Of a stretch of 64,000 nucleotides of DNA, positions 17,701-27,777 are shown in pieces (position 1 is the first letter of the stretch; each line of letters begins with the position of its first letter). The translations under genes were made by a program, and so were the position numbers. The stretch lies in NCBI RefSeq assembly GCF_003852495.1, contig NZ_QAJI01000004.1:553388-617387 (forward strand), given 5' to 3'. This DNA is from Taibaiella sp. KBW10. GTDB lineage: Bacteria; Bacteroidota; Bacteroidia; Chitinophagales; Chitinophagaceae. The notes below the pieces were generated by a model. That model saw only the letters and a list, made by a program, of their open reading frames with translations. It had not been told where the DNA came from and searched no databases.

Positions 17701-18378
17701 ATGGACGTTATCCTTAATTTCTTTCACAACCTTACTGACCCCAACTGGATCATTAACCACGGCGGCTACTATATCGTATTGGCTATTGTATTTGCAGAAA
17801 CAGGTTTATTACTCGGCTTTATCCTTCCCGGCGATTTTTTATTGTTTATCACCGGAACGATCATTGCGAAACCAGAAGCCTTAATTCCTTTTGACGATCA
17901 TTTGCATAATATGATTTTCTGGGAAGTGATGATTATTCTGGCAGCAGTATTGGGTAATATGGTTGGCTATTGGTTCGGAAAGAAATCGGGTAAATACTTA
18001 TTTGAACGAAAAGACACTTGGTATTTTAAGAAAAAACATATTGTTCAGGCCAAAGATTTTTATGAAAGAAAAGGTGGCGGCGCCATTATTATGGCCCGTT
18101 TCCTCCCGGTAGTCAGAACCTTTGCTCCTATCGTAGCCGGTGTTGTCGGTATGAATTATAAGAAATTCATGTTGTACAATGTAATCGGTGCGGTAATTTG
18201 GGTAGGTGTACTGGTAACTGTAGGTTATTTCTTGGGTAGAAATCCATGGGTAGAGCGCAATTTAGAATATATCGTTTTAGGCATGGTTGCGGTAACCACG
18301 ATACCGGTACTGGCCAAAATGATCTTTGGCAAAACCAAGCCAACCGATGAAGTGACTGCTAACGGGAAAACAGTTTAA
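17701..18378 (+). CDS. DedA family membrane protein
   Basis: 225 residues, with about five hydrophobic segments. The DedA hallmarks are visible: ETGLLLGFILPGDFLL near residue 35-50, a GNMVGYWFGKKSGKYLFER stretch, and the R-x-x-P motif in MARFLPVVRTFAPIVAGVVGM. DedA/VTT proteins are inner-membrane lipid scramblase or undecaprenyl-phosphate flippase-like proteins. The TonB-receptor gene starts 3 bases after its stop, so the two are cotranscribed. Confidence 0.92.
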   Translation: MDVILNFFHNLTDPNWIINHGGYYIVLAIVFAETGLLLGFILPGDFLLFITGTIIAKPEALIPFDDHLHNMIFWEVMIILAAVLGNMVGYWFGKKSGKYLFERKDTWYFKKKHIVQAKDFYERKGGGAIIMARFLPVVRTFAPIVAGVVGMNYKKFMLYNVIGAVIWVGVLVTVGYFLGRNPWVERNLEYIVLGMVAVTTIPVLAKMIFGKTKPTDEVTANGKTV

Positions 18379-18381
18379 ACA

Positions 18382-20322
18382 TTGCATTTTCTTCGCAAAA
18401 CCATATTTATCCTTATTTGTCTACTGCCCATCGCATCCAAAGCGGTGGGTCAAGTATTTTATGACACCCTGAAAAACGTACAGGTTACCGAACAGAAAAA
18501 GCAATTCAATAATGACCTGAAGGCCGGTATGCAAACCGGCCAGACCAGAGATACCATCAGTAGCCTGACCCTAAGGCAATACCAACAATTCTCTTTAGCG
18601 ACTTTACTGAGCCAGCAGACTACCGTATTTGTAAAGTCCTATGGCATTAACAGTATGGCGACGCTCTCCTTTCGGGGGGCTTCTTCGGCACAGTCTGCCG
18701 TACTCTGGAAAGGTGTTCCCATTCTGAATCCGGCTTTAGGCGTATCGGATGTTTCTATGCTGCAAACCGGTTTGTTTGATAAGATCACCTTACAATATGG
18801 CAGCAATGCGGCACTTTTGGGCAGTGGTAATATCGGAGGCGCATTACTGCTTGATAACCAACAGGACTACCCAAAGCAAAACAGCCTTAAATTAGGCCTT
18901 GGTATGGGCAGCTATGGCCGTAAGGAGGGCAATGTACAAGCACTGTGGCAATCGAAAAAATGGATTATCAAATGGAATGCCTTCGGCTTAGCCGCCAAAA
19001 ATAATTTCCGCTTTGTAAATAATAATCAGGAAACAGAGGCGACAAGCCATGCAGATCTTAAAGCCTTCGGAAGCATTTTAGCAACAACCTATAAGATTGA
19101 TCCTACCCAGCACATTAGCCTCGACCTCTGGTATCAGCGTTATTACCGGGAAATACCCAAAGCGCTGTTTGAAAGTCAATCCAGCAAGGAGCAAACCGAT
19201 GCGGCTTTCCGCAGCTTATTGCACTGGGAAAAGCAACATCGTCTGCATACCTTTTACGCAAAATTTTCTTTGAATAAAGAATACCTGAAGTATACGGATA
19301 CCTTTTACCAGATCAACACACAGAATACAGTCAATCAGTACTATCAGGAGCTGGGTTGGAAAAACACCTTTCAGCTGCGGCAAACTGCGGCACAACATAC
19401 GGTATTGGTCACTTTACCCTTTCAGTATGTAGCCATTCGTTTACTATCGGGCGAAACCTATTTCCAAAACAGGCCCGCCCTGACCGGAACCTATCGCTAC
19501 ACGCATGGCCATCAGAAGCTCAGCCTGCAGGCCAATATACGGCAGGAATGGAACCAGGGTAAAGCCTTACCCCTGCTTTCGGGTACGGGTATCCACTATG
19601 ATATTGTAAAAAATACTTCCTGGCAAATCGGCCTCAATGGAACCATACAAAGGACCTACAGGCTGCCCACTTTAAATGAATTATATAATTTCCCGGGGGG
19701 CAATCAGGAGCTCAAACCGGAACAAGGTTGGAACCGTGAAGTCTCCTATACCCTCTCCTGGTCTTCTCCTCATCAGAAAGTGCAGGTCGATCATCAGCTT
19801 AATTATTTCAACCGGCATATCAAAGACTGGATCTACTGGCTGGGTGGCGCGATCTGGACACCGCATAATATCGCACAGGTACATAACCGCGGGCTGGAAA
19901 GCAATAATACATTACGCATTCAAATCAGTGCACCCGTACAGTTACAATTAGGGCTGAAGACGGCTTATATCCTATCCACTACCGAACAAAGCTATATACC
20001 CAATGACAATAGTATCGGCAAGCAAATACCCTATACCCCCCGTTATAACGGCCAGGTGAACATCGGGCTGCACTGGAAGGAACTCTATCTTAATTATAAC
20101 CATACCTATACCGGTTATCGCTTTGTGACGACCGATGAATCACAATTTACCCTACCCTATCAAACGGGTAATGTGCAAGCCTTATATAGCTTTCCTTTGG
20201 CCAAAGTACGCTGCAATGCTTCTGTACAGGTACAGAATATCTGGAATGCACGCTATGTAGTGATTGCCCAGAGACCGATGCCACAACGATATGTAGTTGC
20301 CGGTTTGCAATTTGAACTTTAA
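18382..20322 (+). CDS. TonB-dependent receptor (BtuB/FhuA type)
   Basis: 646 residues. A signal peptide (to about residue 24), a plug domain at about 30-155 (ATLLSQQTTVFVKSYGINS, TLSFRGASSAQSAVLWKGVP, GGALLLD) and a ~490-residue 22-strand barrel with the NELYNFPGGNQELKPEQGWN signature and an aromatic C-terminal end (VAGLQFEL). There is no carboxypeptidase-like SusC extension, so it is a classic small-ligand receptor, possibly for a cobalamin or iron complex. The start is TTG at 18382, three bases after dedA. The ligand is not shown. Confidence 0.88.
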   Translation: MHFLRKTIFILICLLPIASKAVGQVFYDTLKNVQVTEQKKQFNNDLKAGMQTGQTRDTISSLTLRQYQQFSLATLLSQQTTVFVKSYGINSMATLSFRGASSAQSAVLWKGVPILNPALGVSDVSMLQTGLFDKITLQYGSNAALLGSGNIGGALLLDNQQDYPKQNSLKLGLGMGSYGRKEGNVQALWQSKKWIIKWNAFGLAAKNNFRFVNNNQETEATSHADLKAFGSILATTYKIDPTQHISLDLWYQRYYREIPKALFESQSSKEQTDAAFRSLLHWEKQHRLHTFYAKFSLNKEYLKYTDTFYQINTQNTVNQYYQELGWKNTFQLRQTAAQHTVLVTLPFQYVAIRLLSGETYFQNRPALTGTYRYTHGHQKLSLQANIRQEWNQGKALPLLSGTGIHYDIVKNTSWQIGLNGTIQRTYRLPTLNELYNFPGGNQELKPEQGWNREVSYTLSWSSPHQKVQVDHQLNYFNRHIKDWIYWLGGAIWTPHNIAQVHNRGLESNNTLRIQISAPVQLQLGLKTAYILSTTEQSYIPNDNSIGKQIPYTPRYNGQVNIGLHWKELYLNYNHTYTGYRFVTTDESQFTLPYQTGNVQALYSFPLAKVRCNASVQVQNIWNARYVVIAQRPMPQRYVVAGLQFEL

Positions 20323-20331
20323 TTTTACCAC

Positions 20332-21696
20332 ATGATGCATCAGGATACTATCGTTGCTTTAGCGACCGCTCCCGCCACCGGCGCCATTGGCGTCATCCGC
20401 TTGTCGGGCAGCCAGGCACTCTCCATTACCGCCCGTTTGTTTAAAGGTAAAGACCTGTACAAGCAAGCAAGCCATACGGTACATTTCGGAGCCATCATAC
20501 AGCCCGAAACCGGCGTTTTGGTAGATGAAGTAGTCGTGACGCTCTTTCTCGGCGGCAAAAGCTATACCGGCGAAGATACCGTGGAGATCAGCGGACATGG
20601 TTCCTTATACGTATTGCATCAGATCATCGAATTATGCGTGGCTCAGGGCGCGCGTTTGGCCGCTCCGGGAGAATATACCCAGAGAGCCTATTTAAATGGA
20701 AAATTAGACCTCGCACAGGCCGAAGCGGTGGCCGATCTGATCGCAGCTGAAAACAAAGCTTCCCACCAGATCGCGCTAACCCAAATGCGGGGCGGCATTA
20801 GTTCCGAGCTACAGGGTTTGCGCGAAAAGCTGATTAATTTTACGGCGCTGATTGAGCTGGAGTTAGATTTCGCGGAGGAAGATGTGGAATTTGCCGATCG
20901 TACGGCCTTTAAACAATTAATAGAAGAGATCGACCAACATACCTTACAACTGATCCAGACCTTTGAATATGGTAATGCCATTAAGAATGGGGTTCCGGTA
21001 GCCATTATCGGTAAACCTAATGCCGGTAAATCCAGCCTGTTGAATGCCCTGCTGAAAGAGGAACGTGCCATTGTAAGTAATATTGCTGGTACCACCCGTG
21101 ATACGATCGAGGAGGTATTGAATATCGAAGGGATTAATTTCCGCTTTATTGATACCGCCGGTTTGCGGGAGACAGAAGATGTGGTGGAGGCCATTGGGGT
21201 ACACAAAGCCAAAGAAAAAATCGCTCAGGCCCAACTGATCCTGCATTTATATGAAGGCAATGATACCGAACTTTTAACCGAACTGGCAGAGAGCCTGAAA
21301 GGAAAGACCGTCTTTAATCTCCGTAATAAAGTGGATGAGCCTGAAGTGGCTGCTGATTCTCAGCTAAGCATAGAGGAAGGCTATATTTCTCTGGACATTT
21401 CGGCCAAAACGGGTTATCATTTAGCTGTGTTAAAAACGCAATTGGTTCAGCTGATCAAAGGAAGTCATTCAGAATCATCGGTGATCATTACCAATACCCG
21501 CCATAAAGAAGCTCTGGTTAAAGCACAGGAAGCCTTGCAGGAAGTACGCCATGGCCTGGAGATCAATCTGAGCGGTGACCTGCTTTCTTTTCACCTCAAA
21601 GATGCGCTACTTCATCTGGGTTCCATCACCGGCAAAATAGATATCGACCGGGATATACTCGGAACTATTTTCGGAAAGTTTTGTATCGGAAAGTAA
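20332..21696 (+). CDS. mnmE: tRNA modification GTPase MnmE
   Basis: 454 residues. N-terminal folate-binding domain (TIVALATAPATGAIGVIRLSG), a helical domain, an inserted G domain with G1 GKPNAGKSS, G2/G3 GTTRDT and DTAGLRETED, and the C-terminal FCIGK whose Cys is catalytic. With MnmG it makes the cmnm5 modification on U34 of several tRNAs. It starts 9 bases after the receptor gene, and probably is cotranscribed. MnmG is not in the window. Confidence 0.95.
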   Translation: MMHQDTIVALATAPATGAIGVIRLSGSQALSITARLFKGKDLYKQASHTVHFGAIIQPETGVLVDEVVVTLFLGGKSYTGEDTVEISGHGSLYVLHQIIELCVAQGARLAAPGEYTQRAYLNGKLDLAQAEAVADLIAAENKASHQIALTQMRGGISSELQGLREKLINFTALIELELDFAEEDVEFADRTAFKQLIEEIDQHTLQLIQTFEYGNAIKNGVPVAIIGKPNAGKSSLLNALLKEERAIVSNIAGTTRDTIEEVLNIEGINFRFIDTAGLRETEDVVEAIGVHKAKEKIAQAQLILHLYEGNDTELLTELAESLKGKTVFNLRNKVDEPEVAADSQLSIEEGYISLDISAKTGYHLAVLKTQLVQLIKGSHSESSVIITNTRHKEALVKAQEALQEVRHGLEINLSGDLLSFHLKDALLHLGSITGKIDIDRDILGTIFGKFCIGK

Positions 21697-21906
21697 AAAC
21701 AGTTTGGCAATTCATGGTTGGATCTGCTCCTGGAATTTCCATGCCTTTTCCTTACTAAATATTGCGCACATATGCTGTAGTAATTTAACTACAACATCAG
21801 TAAAATTAAATATTTGTATAAATTATAAATAACTGAATATAAAATGCTTATATAAAAAATAAGGTAAAAAAATATGCTTTTTCTATGTCTTTAGAAAAAG
21901 CTTTTT

Positions 21907-21914
21907 TACTTTTG
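21907..21914 (+). promoter_or_regulatory. -7 element (TACTTTTG) before the LamG protein gene
   Basis: Perfect TAnnTTTG, 37 bases before the start codon; no good -33 element seen. Confidence 0.5.
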
Positions 21915-21951
21915 GCCCGCACAAAACATTTCCACTATTCAAGTCCTTTTT

Positions 21952-24489
21952 ATGAACAAATTTTTAACGGCATCGCTATTATTATTGCTTTGTCCGAAAC
22001 TCCATGCCCAGACATTGCCGGTAACCAACGGTCTGCAACTTTGGCTGGATGCTTCTGATGTAAATGCAACCGGCACCAACCTGGTCAATGGTGCTACTTT
22101 CTCGACCTGGAAAGATAAGTCTTCCAATAATCGAACGGTAGCCCAAATTACTAACCAGAACGTTGCGGTATTGAATTACAACCAGATCAATGGAAAACCG
22201 GTCGTACACTTTACCCGCAGTACTGCATTTAATGGATCTGTATTTAATGTAGCCGGACTGGATATTCGTTCCAGCAGCATGAATGCAGTGACCATTTTTA
22301 CGGTGTACCGCCAGGGAACCAATACAGATGCACAACAAGGACTTTGGGGTAATGATAACGGAGACTGGGACCGTTTTTTCATGACTGTATACAGTGGCAG
22401 TACAGGTGTCGTCGCCATCGGGCCTACAGCACCATACAATGTTTCTATCCCTAACGCAGGCGTTACAGGGGTCACCAAATTACTGACCGCTGTTTATGAC
22501 CGTGGAGTAACGAATGGTTCCACCATTTATTACAATGGTGTACCGGCCCAATCGGTTACCGATAATACACATCCTACCGCTGCCCAGAATTCTTTTTTCA
22601 TTGGCTGGGATGGTGATGATAATACGTTTGACGGAGACATTGCGGAGCTAATGGTTTTTAACCGAAAGCTGACGCTTTGTGAAATCCAGCAAGTGAATAA
22701 ATACCTGGGTACCAAATATGGTTATACTTATTCTACTGTAACCATTACACCGGGTGGCAGTACGGCATTGTATCCCGGCAATAATGTAATCCTTTCTGCC
22801 AGTAGCGGCACGGCTTATCAATGGCTGCGCAATGGCAGTCTAATCAGCAATGCTACTACGGCCAACTATACCGCAACAACTGCAGGTAATTACCAGGTCA
22901 TTGTGACGAATGGTTGTGCCGATACTTCTGCAGTACAAGAGGTAACGCAAGTGACAATGCCCGCACCGGGACATGCCCTTAATTTCCTAGGTGGCAGTAC
23001 CGGTGACGATTATGTTGATTTAGGGAACATCCCTGCAACAAGTGTAAAAAGTATGGAGTGCTGGGTAAAGTTTAATGACCTTACCGGTAGCCAGGAAATC
23101 ATGAACAGATCAATTACCGGTTATGGTATTGAATTATTAGTTTTTAATAACAACCTGGCCTTTTTCTGTATGGACGGCACCAATAACTCCAGTGTAACCT
23201 ACACAGACGGGGACATTGTACCGGGAAGGTGGTATCATATTGCGGCTACCTGGAATGGTGTCAATAAAAACACCATGAAACTGTACCTTAATGGTAAAAG
23301 TGTGGGCAATCTGAGTATTGTTGGTAATCCGGTTAGTGGTGTCAGCAATAGCGCCTCCTCTTTTAAACTGGGTCGCTGGTCCGATACACAACCGCGCTCG
23401 CTCAACGGGGCTTTAGATGAGGTGCGCATCTGGAATACAGAACGCACGGAAGCGGAAATACAGGCGGGTATGTACGTGCCCTTATCCCTTCCGGCTAGCG
23501 GACTAATCGGGTATTATATGTTTGATAATGGTGCGGCTATCGCGAATGGTAATAATGCCGGCCGCAATACAGTTTATGATTACTCGGGCAGCGGCAATAC
23601 CGGTACCATCACCAATTTCACCCTGAATGGTACGACATCTAACTGGACAGAAAGTTATGCAATGGTTCGTCCGATCATGACCGGCGAATCTGCGTACAGC
23701 GCTTCTGGCTTCACGGCAAACTGGACTGCGCCGATTACCGGTACCGTTCAGTATTATACTCTGGATGTAGCTACGGATACTTTATTCAACAACAAGATAA
23801 GTGGCTACAATGCACGTAATGTCGGTAATGTAACTTCTTTCAATGTTACGGGCTTAACCAATAACCAGAAATATTTTTACCGCGTCACACCGGTTAAAGC
23901 AACCACAGACGGCGTAGCCGGACCATCTGCAACACGCATTGTAATGACCGGTACGCCACTAGATTTCACATTGGTATCCTTTGAGGCCAAGGCTTTGGCG
24001 CAAAGCGTACAACTCCACTGGATAACGGCAAAAGAAACGGAAACAGATGCATTTGAAATCGAACGCAGCACTAATGGTACTGACTTTATCATAGCAGGTC
24101 GTGTAGCTGCTGCCGGAAATAGTGCACAGCCGACCGAGTACCTGTTTATGGATCATTACCCGGTAAAAGGGCTGAACCTGTATCGCCTAAAAATGATTAA
24201 CAAAGACGGCACCTGGTCTTATTCACCGATTCGCAATGTACGCTTCCAGGCGGAGGACATTTCCACTCATCAGCTTTATCCTGCACCGGCCAAAAATAGA
24301 GTTACGCTGAAATTATCGGCTGCACCATCCACGACCCTGCATGCCTACCTGTATGATATGCATGGCCGCGTGATAAAGCAGCAGCACATTATACAGCAAG
24401 AAACGGCTATTGATCTCCTGGATATTGCCCCTGGACAGTATTTATTGGTATTGAGCGATGGCACCAGCTTTAAAATGGAAAAGATGTAA
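21952..24489 (+). CDS. T9SS-exported LamG/FN3 multidomain surface protein
   Basis: 845 residues. Signal peptide to about 20 (HAQ end); a LamG-like jelly roll at about 26-255 (GLQLWLDASDVN ... AELMVFNRKLTLCEIQQVNKY); an Ig/PKD-like segment (about 262-335, YQWLRNGSLIS); a second LamG at about 343-500 (DYVDLG ... LDEVRIWNTERTEAEIQ); a fibronectin-III-like part (about 575-665); and a T9SS type-A tail at about 770-845 (HQLYPAPAKNRVTLKL ... GQYLLVLSDGTSFKMEKM). It should be secreted and anchored at the cell surface, with carbohydrate- or protein-binding domains and no catalytic one. Binding targets are unknown. Confidence 0.85.
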   Translation: MNKFLTASLLLLLCPKLHAQTLPVTNGLQLWLDASDVNATGTNLVNGATFSTWKDKSSNNRTVAQITNQNVAVLNYNQINGKPVVHFTRSTAFNGSVFNVAGLDIRSSSMNAVTIFTVYRQGTNTDAQQGLWGNDNGDWDRFFMTVYSGSTGVVAIGPTAPYNVSIPNAGVTGVTKLLTAVYDRGVTNGSTIYYNGVPAQSVTDNTHPTAAQNSFFIGWDGDDNTFDGDIAELMVFNRKLTLCEIQQVNKYLGTKYGYTYSTVTITPGGSTALYPGNNVILSASSGTAYQWLRNGSLISNATTANYTATTAGNYQVIVTNGCADTSAVQEVTQVTMPAPGHALNFLGGSTGDDYVDLGNIPATSVKSMECWVKFNDLTGSQEIMNRSITGYGIELLVFNNNLAFFCMDGTNNSSVTYTDGDIVPGRWYHIAATWNGVNKNTMKLYLNGKSVGNLSIVGNPVSGVSNSASSFKLGRWSDTQPRSLNGALDEVRIWNTERTEAEIQAGMYVPLSLPASGLIGYYMFDNGAAIANGNNAGRNTVYDYSGSGNTGTITNFTLNGTTSNWTESYAMVRPIMTGESAYSASGFTANWTAPITGTVQYYTLDVATDTLFNNKISGYNARNVGNVTSFNVTGLTNNQKYFYRVTPVKATTDGVAGPSATRIVMTGTPLDFTLVSFEAKALAQSVQLHWITAKETETDAFEIERSTNGTDFIIAGRVAAAGNSAQPTEYLFMDHYPVKGLNLYRLKMINKDGTWSYSPIRNVRFQAEDISTHQLYPAPAKNRVTLKLSAAPSTTLHAYLYDMHGRVIKQQHIIQQETAIDLLDIAPGQYLLVLSDGTSFKMEKM

Positions 24490-24507
24490 GTGAATAGCTT
24501 ATAACTT

Positions 24508-24552
24508 AATTAAGAAAGGGCAGCAATTTATTATTGCTGCCCTTTCTTAATT
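24508..24552. terminator. Terminator of the LamG protein gene
   Basis: Perfect 20-base arms (24508-24527, 24533-24552) around a 5-base loop, with a GGGCAGC core and A/T ends; may also stop transcripts coming from the right. Confidence 0.85.
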
Positions 24553-24692
24553 GTAACAAAATATCTTTTCTAATTGCAATTTGATAGTGTAACTGGTTTT
24601 ATAAGTATTATAATCCCCCTTACTCCATTTTCATTCCTGGAGAAGTATGTTTATATGGGTTCTATAGACTTTATTGGGCACTCGGATATTGC

Positions 24693-24899
24693 TCATCTAC
24701 GCTGATCTTTCTGTGTCTTATGGGGATGATTTCTTTTGTACGGCTGTTGTTTTTTGAGCATATTAGTATCCTGCTGTGTGCTTAACAGCTCCATTGCCGT
24801 ATTGGGCGTCTTGTACCTTACGAGTTCACTGTTTGTATAGCCTAAAGCAGCACCCATAAAGGCCATTAGCATGGTTGTAATAACTAGTGTACCTTTCAT
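24693..24899 (-). CDS. Small exported or membrane protein, hypothetical
   Basis: 68 residues. A hydrophobic N-terminus (MKGTLVITTMLMAFMGAALG) looks like a signal peptide or anchor, and the remainder is short and basic (ending HPHKTQKDQRR). No family is recognised. It is alone between two unrelated genes; coding status rests on the clean signal-like start only. Confidence 0.4.
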   Translation of the reverse strand: MKGTLVITTMLMAFMGAALGYTNSELVRYKTPNTAMELLSTQQDTNMLKKQQPYKRNHPHKTQKDQRR

Positions 24900-24993
24900 G
24901 ATAATTCATTTTAAGAGGAATAATGGATCAATATGAAAATCATTTACAATGCTATTGGTTTTTGCTTCCAGAGGGGGCTATTGGAGCAGATAT

Positions 24994-25344
24994 TTACCAG
25001 TCTGTTTCAGAATCACTAACGGGAATCTGTTTCAGAAAATCGTCAAAAGCCGGGCCGGTATGATCCGAATTACTACCATACACATCCATAATATAACCGA
25101 TAGCCTGATCTTTATCCTGTACCAAATAAAGGGCGGTGTTATCAGCCGGATCAGAAAAGCCTTCAAAACGGTAGGTTTTAATAATGGTCAGGTCATCCGG
25201 TGTATAGACCTTATCCATGCCTTGCATTTTCCCATGATCCGATAGGAGGAGCTCATTATCGTACCCTTTGTTTTTCAATTTGTTTAATACTTCGCTTAGC
25301 GTTCTCATCGGAGAAGGCATCATGTCTTCTGGTTCGTTGTTCAT
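24994..25344 (-). CDS. Conserved small protein (family often misnamed phosphoribosylpyrophosphate synthetase)
   Basis: 116 residues from the ATG at 25344; a longer frame exists but its first 16 residues look non-coding. The pattern LSEVLNKLKNKGYDNEL ... YTPDDLTIIKTYRFEGFSDPADNTALYLVQ ... GYIMDVYGSNSD matches a ~100-residue Bacteroidota family that carries that wrong name in databases; it has no PRPP-synthetase motifs. It is acidic and cytosolic; function unknown. Single gene. Confidence 0.65.
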   Translation of the reverse strand: MNNEPEDMMPSPMRTLSEVLNKLKNKGYDNELLLSDHGKMQGMDKVYTPDDLTIIKTYRFEGFSDPADNTALYLVQDKDQAIGYIMDVYGSNSDHTGPAFDDFLKQIPVSDSETDW

Positions 25345-25392
25345 AATTCCTGTTTTTAACGTTAAGGCTGTAAAGCGTATGCCCAACAGCAT

Positions 25393-25656
25393 GAAAATAC
25401 TTGTATAAATGTAATTATTAAATCACAATAAATTGATTACAAATAAGTTAAAATAAACTAAGGTTTTAGACAAGGCTTTGTTATATACCAATAAATGCTA
25501 TCGGTCCCATTTAGAATTATGACTGCATTTAAGGGTTTTAATAGATTCCTTCTTTAGTCCGAAGGACACATACGATCTGTATATTTTACTCATTCATTTG
25601 ACTGTAGCGAAACAAATAAAGCTTTAAAGGAATAATATTTACAAGTGGAATGTCCA
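25393..25656. other. Intergenic region, nothing recognised
   Basis: AT-rich gap left of the dnaJ terminator; I see no gene, repeat or RNA. Confidence 0.5.
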
Positions 25657-25691
25657 TAAAAAAAGGGATGATCTGTAGCAGATCATCCCTT
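25657..25691 (-). terminator. Terminator of grpE-dnaJ
   Basis: 13-base arms (25663-25675, 25679-25691) with a 3-base loop; on the minus strand it is followed by a run of T. Confidence 0.85.
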
Positions 25692-25709
25692 CCTCAATAT
25701 TATACGTAT

Positions 25710-26870
25710 TTAATTAAATACATCTTTTATCTTTTCGAAAAAACTTTTCTCTTTTCGCGCTTCTTCTCCCGGTTGAATATTGGGAGAATCCTTTAAAGAT
25801 TCAATGGCAATACGCTCCGCGTCACTTAAATGCTGCGGTGTCCATATTTTCACTAAAACCAATTGGTCTCCACGGCCATAGCCATTAATATCGGGGAATC
25901 CTTTTCCTTTTAAACGGAAGATCTTACCACTTTGCGTTCCGGCAGGAATCTTGATCTTGGCCTTGCCATCAATGGTAGGCACTTCGATTTGCGATCCAAA
26001 TACGGCGTCGGGGAAGGATAAAGACAATACATATTGCACATCGCTGCCATCGCGAGTCAATTCTGCATGTTTTTCTTCTTCAATCAGGATAATCAGGTCG
26101 CCCGGAGGACCACCACGTTCACCCATATTTCCGCGTCCGCTCATGCTTAACTGCATACCGTCCTGTACACCGGCCGGTACATCGATAGAGATTGTCTCTT
26201 CACCATATACTCTGCCCTCGCCTTTACAGCTGGTACATTTAGACGTAATCGTACTGCCCTGGCCATTACAGGTCGGACAGGGAGATACGGTCTGCATCTG
26301 CCCCATAAAAGTATTGGTCACGCGCCTTACCTGGCCGCTACCGCCACAGGTATTACATTTCTGCACTGAATTGCTGTCTTTTGCCCCTGTATTATTACAG
26401 GTATTACAACCTACATATTTTTTAACCTTAATCTTTTTATTCACGCCGTTGGCAATTTCTGCGTAGGTCAACTTGAGTTTTACCCGCAGGTTAGAACCAC
26501 GGTTTACCTGTGCACCACCACGGCCACCGCCAAACATATCACCAAAGCCGCCGCCACCGCCGCCGCCGAAGATGTCGCCGAAATGACTGAAGATATCATC
26601 CATATTCATGCCACCGCCATTAAAGCCGCCGCCGCCTGCTGCGCCACTCATACCGGCATGACCAAAGCGATCGTATTTCGCTTTTTTATCCTCATTGCTC
26701 AGTACATCGTAAGCCTCTGCCGCTTCTTTAAATTTTTCTTCTGCAGCATGGTCGCCGGGATTCCGGTCGGGGTGGTATTGTAATGCTAATTTACGGTAAG
26801 CCTTCTTGATTTCGTCGGCTGCTGCCGTTTTGCTTACGCCCAACACCTCATAATAGTCTCTCTTGCTCAT
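25710..26870 (-). CDS. dnaJ: Chaperone protein DnaJ
   Basis: 386 residues: J domain (about 4-68) with YHPDRNPGD (HPD), a long Gly/Phe region (about 74-125), four zinc motifs CxxCxGxG-like ([32 protein letters not shown]; the first has Asn in place of Gly) and the substrate-binding C-terminal domains. It delivers clients to DnaK and stimulates its ATPase. It follows grpE by 47 bases. dnaK itself is not in the window. Confidence 0.95.
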   Translation of the reverse strand: MSKRDYYEVLGVSKTAAADEIKKAYRKLALQYHPDRNPGDHAAEEKFKEAAEAYDVLSNEDKKAKYDRFGHAGMSGAAGGGGFNGGGMNMDDIFSHFGDIFGGGGGGGFGDMFGGGRGGAQVNRGSNLRVKLKLTYAEIANGVNKKIKVKKYVGCNTCNNTGAKDSNSVQKCNTCGGSGQVRRVTNTFMGQMQTVSPCPTCNGQGSTITSKCTSCKGEGRVYGEETISIDVPAGVQDGMQLSMSGRGNMGERGGPPGDLIILIEEEKHAELTRDGSDVQYVLSLSFPDAVFGSQIEVPTIDGKAKIKIPAGTQSGKIFRLKGKGFPDINGYGRGDQLVLVKIWTPQHLSDAERIAIESLKDSPNIQPGEEARKEKSFFEKIKDVFN

Positions 26871-26917
26871 GGTTATAATTTGCCTTCGGCTGTATAAAAA
26901 TAATGTATCTTAAAATC

Positions 26918-27487
26918 TTATTTACCCACCACTACTTTAGCGTGGCGAATAATTTTGTCGTTTAAATAGTATCCTTTTTGCAATTCATCAATCACTTTAC
27001 CCTGCATATCCGCATTCGGCGCCGGAATTTCGGTAATGGCTTCATGGAACTCCACATCAAAATCAGCACCTTTTGTTTCCATAGCCTTTAAACCTTTGGC
27101 TTCCAGTATCCTTTTCAGTTTATTCAACACCAAAGCAGTTCCGCTTTTGATTTGCGTCAGATCATCAGATTGTTCCATTTGCTGCAAGGCCCTGTCACTA
27201 TCATCCAGTACATCCAGCAGCTCTACAATTACGTCTTTGCCGGCCGTTTGCATTAATTCCAGGCGTTCTTTGGCATTTCTTTTACGGAAATTATCAAATT
27301 CGGCAACCTGGCGTAAATATTTATCTTTCATTTCTGCCAACTCGGCTTTCACTTTCTCTAATTCCGACAATTCGTCACTACCTGTCTGGGCCGTTTCTGA
27401 TGGGCTTGTCGTGCCGTCATTTGTATTATCCAATGCCTCTTTATTCAAATCCTGCTCCTGATTCCCGTTTTGATCCATTGTTTCCAT
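26918..27487 (-). CDS. grpE: Nucleotide exchange factor GrpE
   Basis: 189 residues. An acidic disordered start (about 1-40), a long coiled coil (about 42-95, with LRQVAEFDNFRKRNAKERLE), then the beta domain (FHEAITEIPAPNADMQGKVIDELQKGYYLNDKIIRHAKVVVGK, an exact family-style end). It releases ADP from DnaK. First gene of grpE-dnaJ. Confidence 0.95.
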   Translation of the reverse strand: METMDQNGNQEQDLNKEALDNTNDGTTSPSETAQTGSDELSELEKVKAELAEMKDKYLRQVAEFDNFRKRNAKERLELMQTAGKDVIVELLDVLDDSDRALQQMEQSDDLTQIKSGTALVLNKLKRILEAKGLKAMETKGADFDVEFHEAITEIPAPNADMQGKVIDELQKGYYLNDKIIRHAKVVVGK

Positions 27488-27764
27488 ATATAAATTAGTT
27501 TATTAAATGATATGTTTTTGTTTATTATAATAGACATGTTCAATTTTATTGCCAAAGTAAAATTATTGTCAAAATGTCGGAATGGGGCTTGAGTGTATTG
27601 CAACGGCCTTATAGGCGGAATCTACACAATAGACTTAGTTAGATAGCTCGCTGCGCTCAAAATGACAAATATGATCACTCTTTCTTTGAAAGACAAGAAA
27701 TACATCCCCATCCGAAATGATCCGTTAATCCTTCTTTTTGAAGGAGGGCATCCATATAAAATAG

Positions 27765-27772
27765 TACCTTTG
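27765..27772 (+). promoter_or_regulatory. -7 element (TACCTTTG) abutting the Omp85-like gene
   Basis: Perfect TAnnTTTG that ends 5 bases before the GTG start at 27778. A TTTG lies at 27737-27740, but the 24-base spacer is long. Transcripts would be nearly leaderless. Confidence 0.45.
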
Positions 27773-27777
27773 CGCCC

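Noticed and set aside
21697-21906. RNA gene or riboswitch before the LamG protein gene
   Set aside because: The DNA is AT-rich with only short weak hairpins and no conserved aptamer pattern that I recognise.
25951-26466. Long plus-strand frame opposite dnaJ
   Set aside because: A mirror of the Gly/Cys-rich dnaJ codons; the minus-strand dnaJ is unmistakable.
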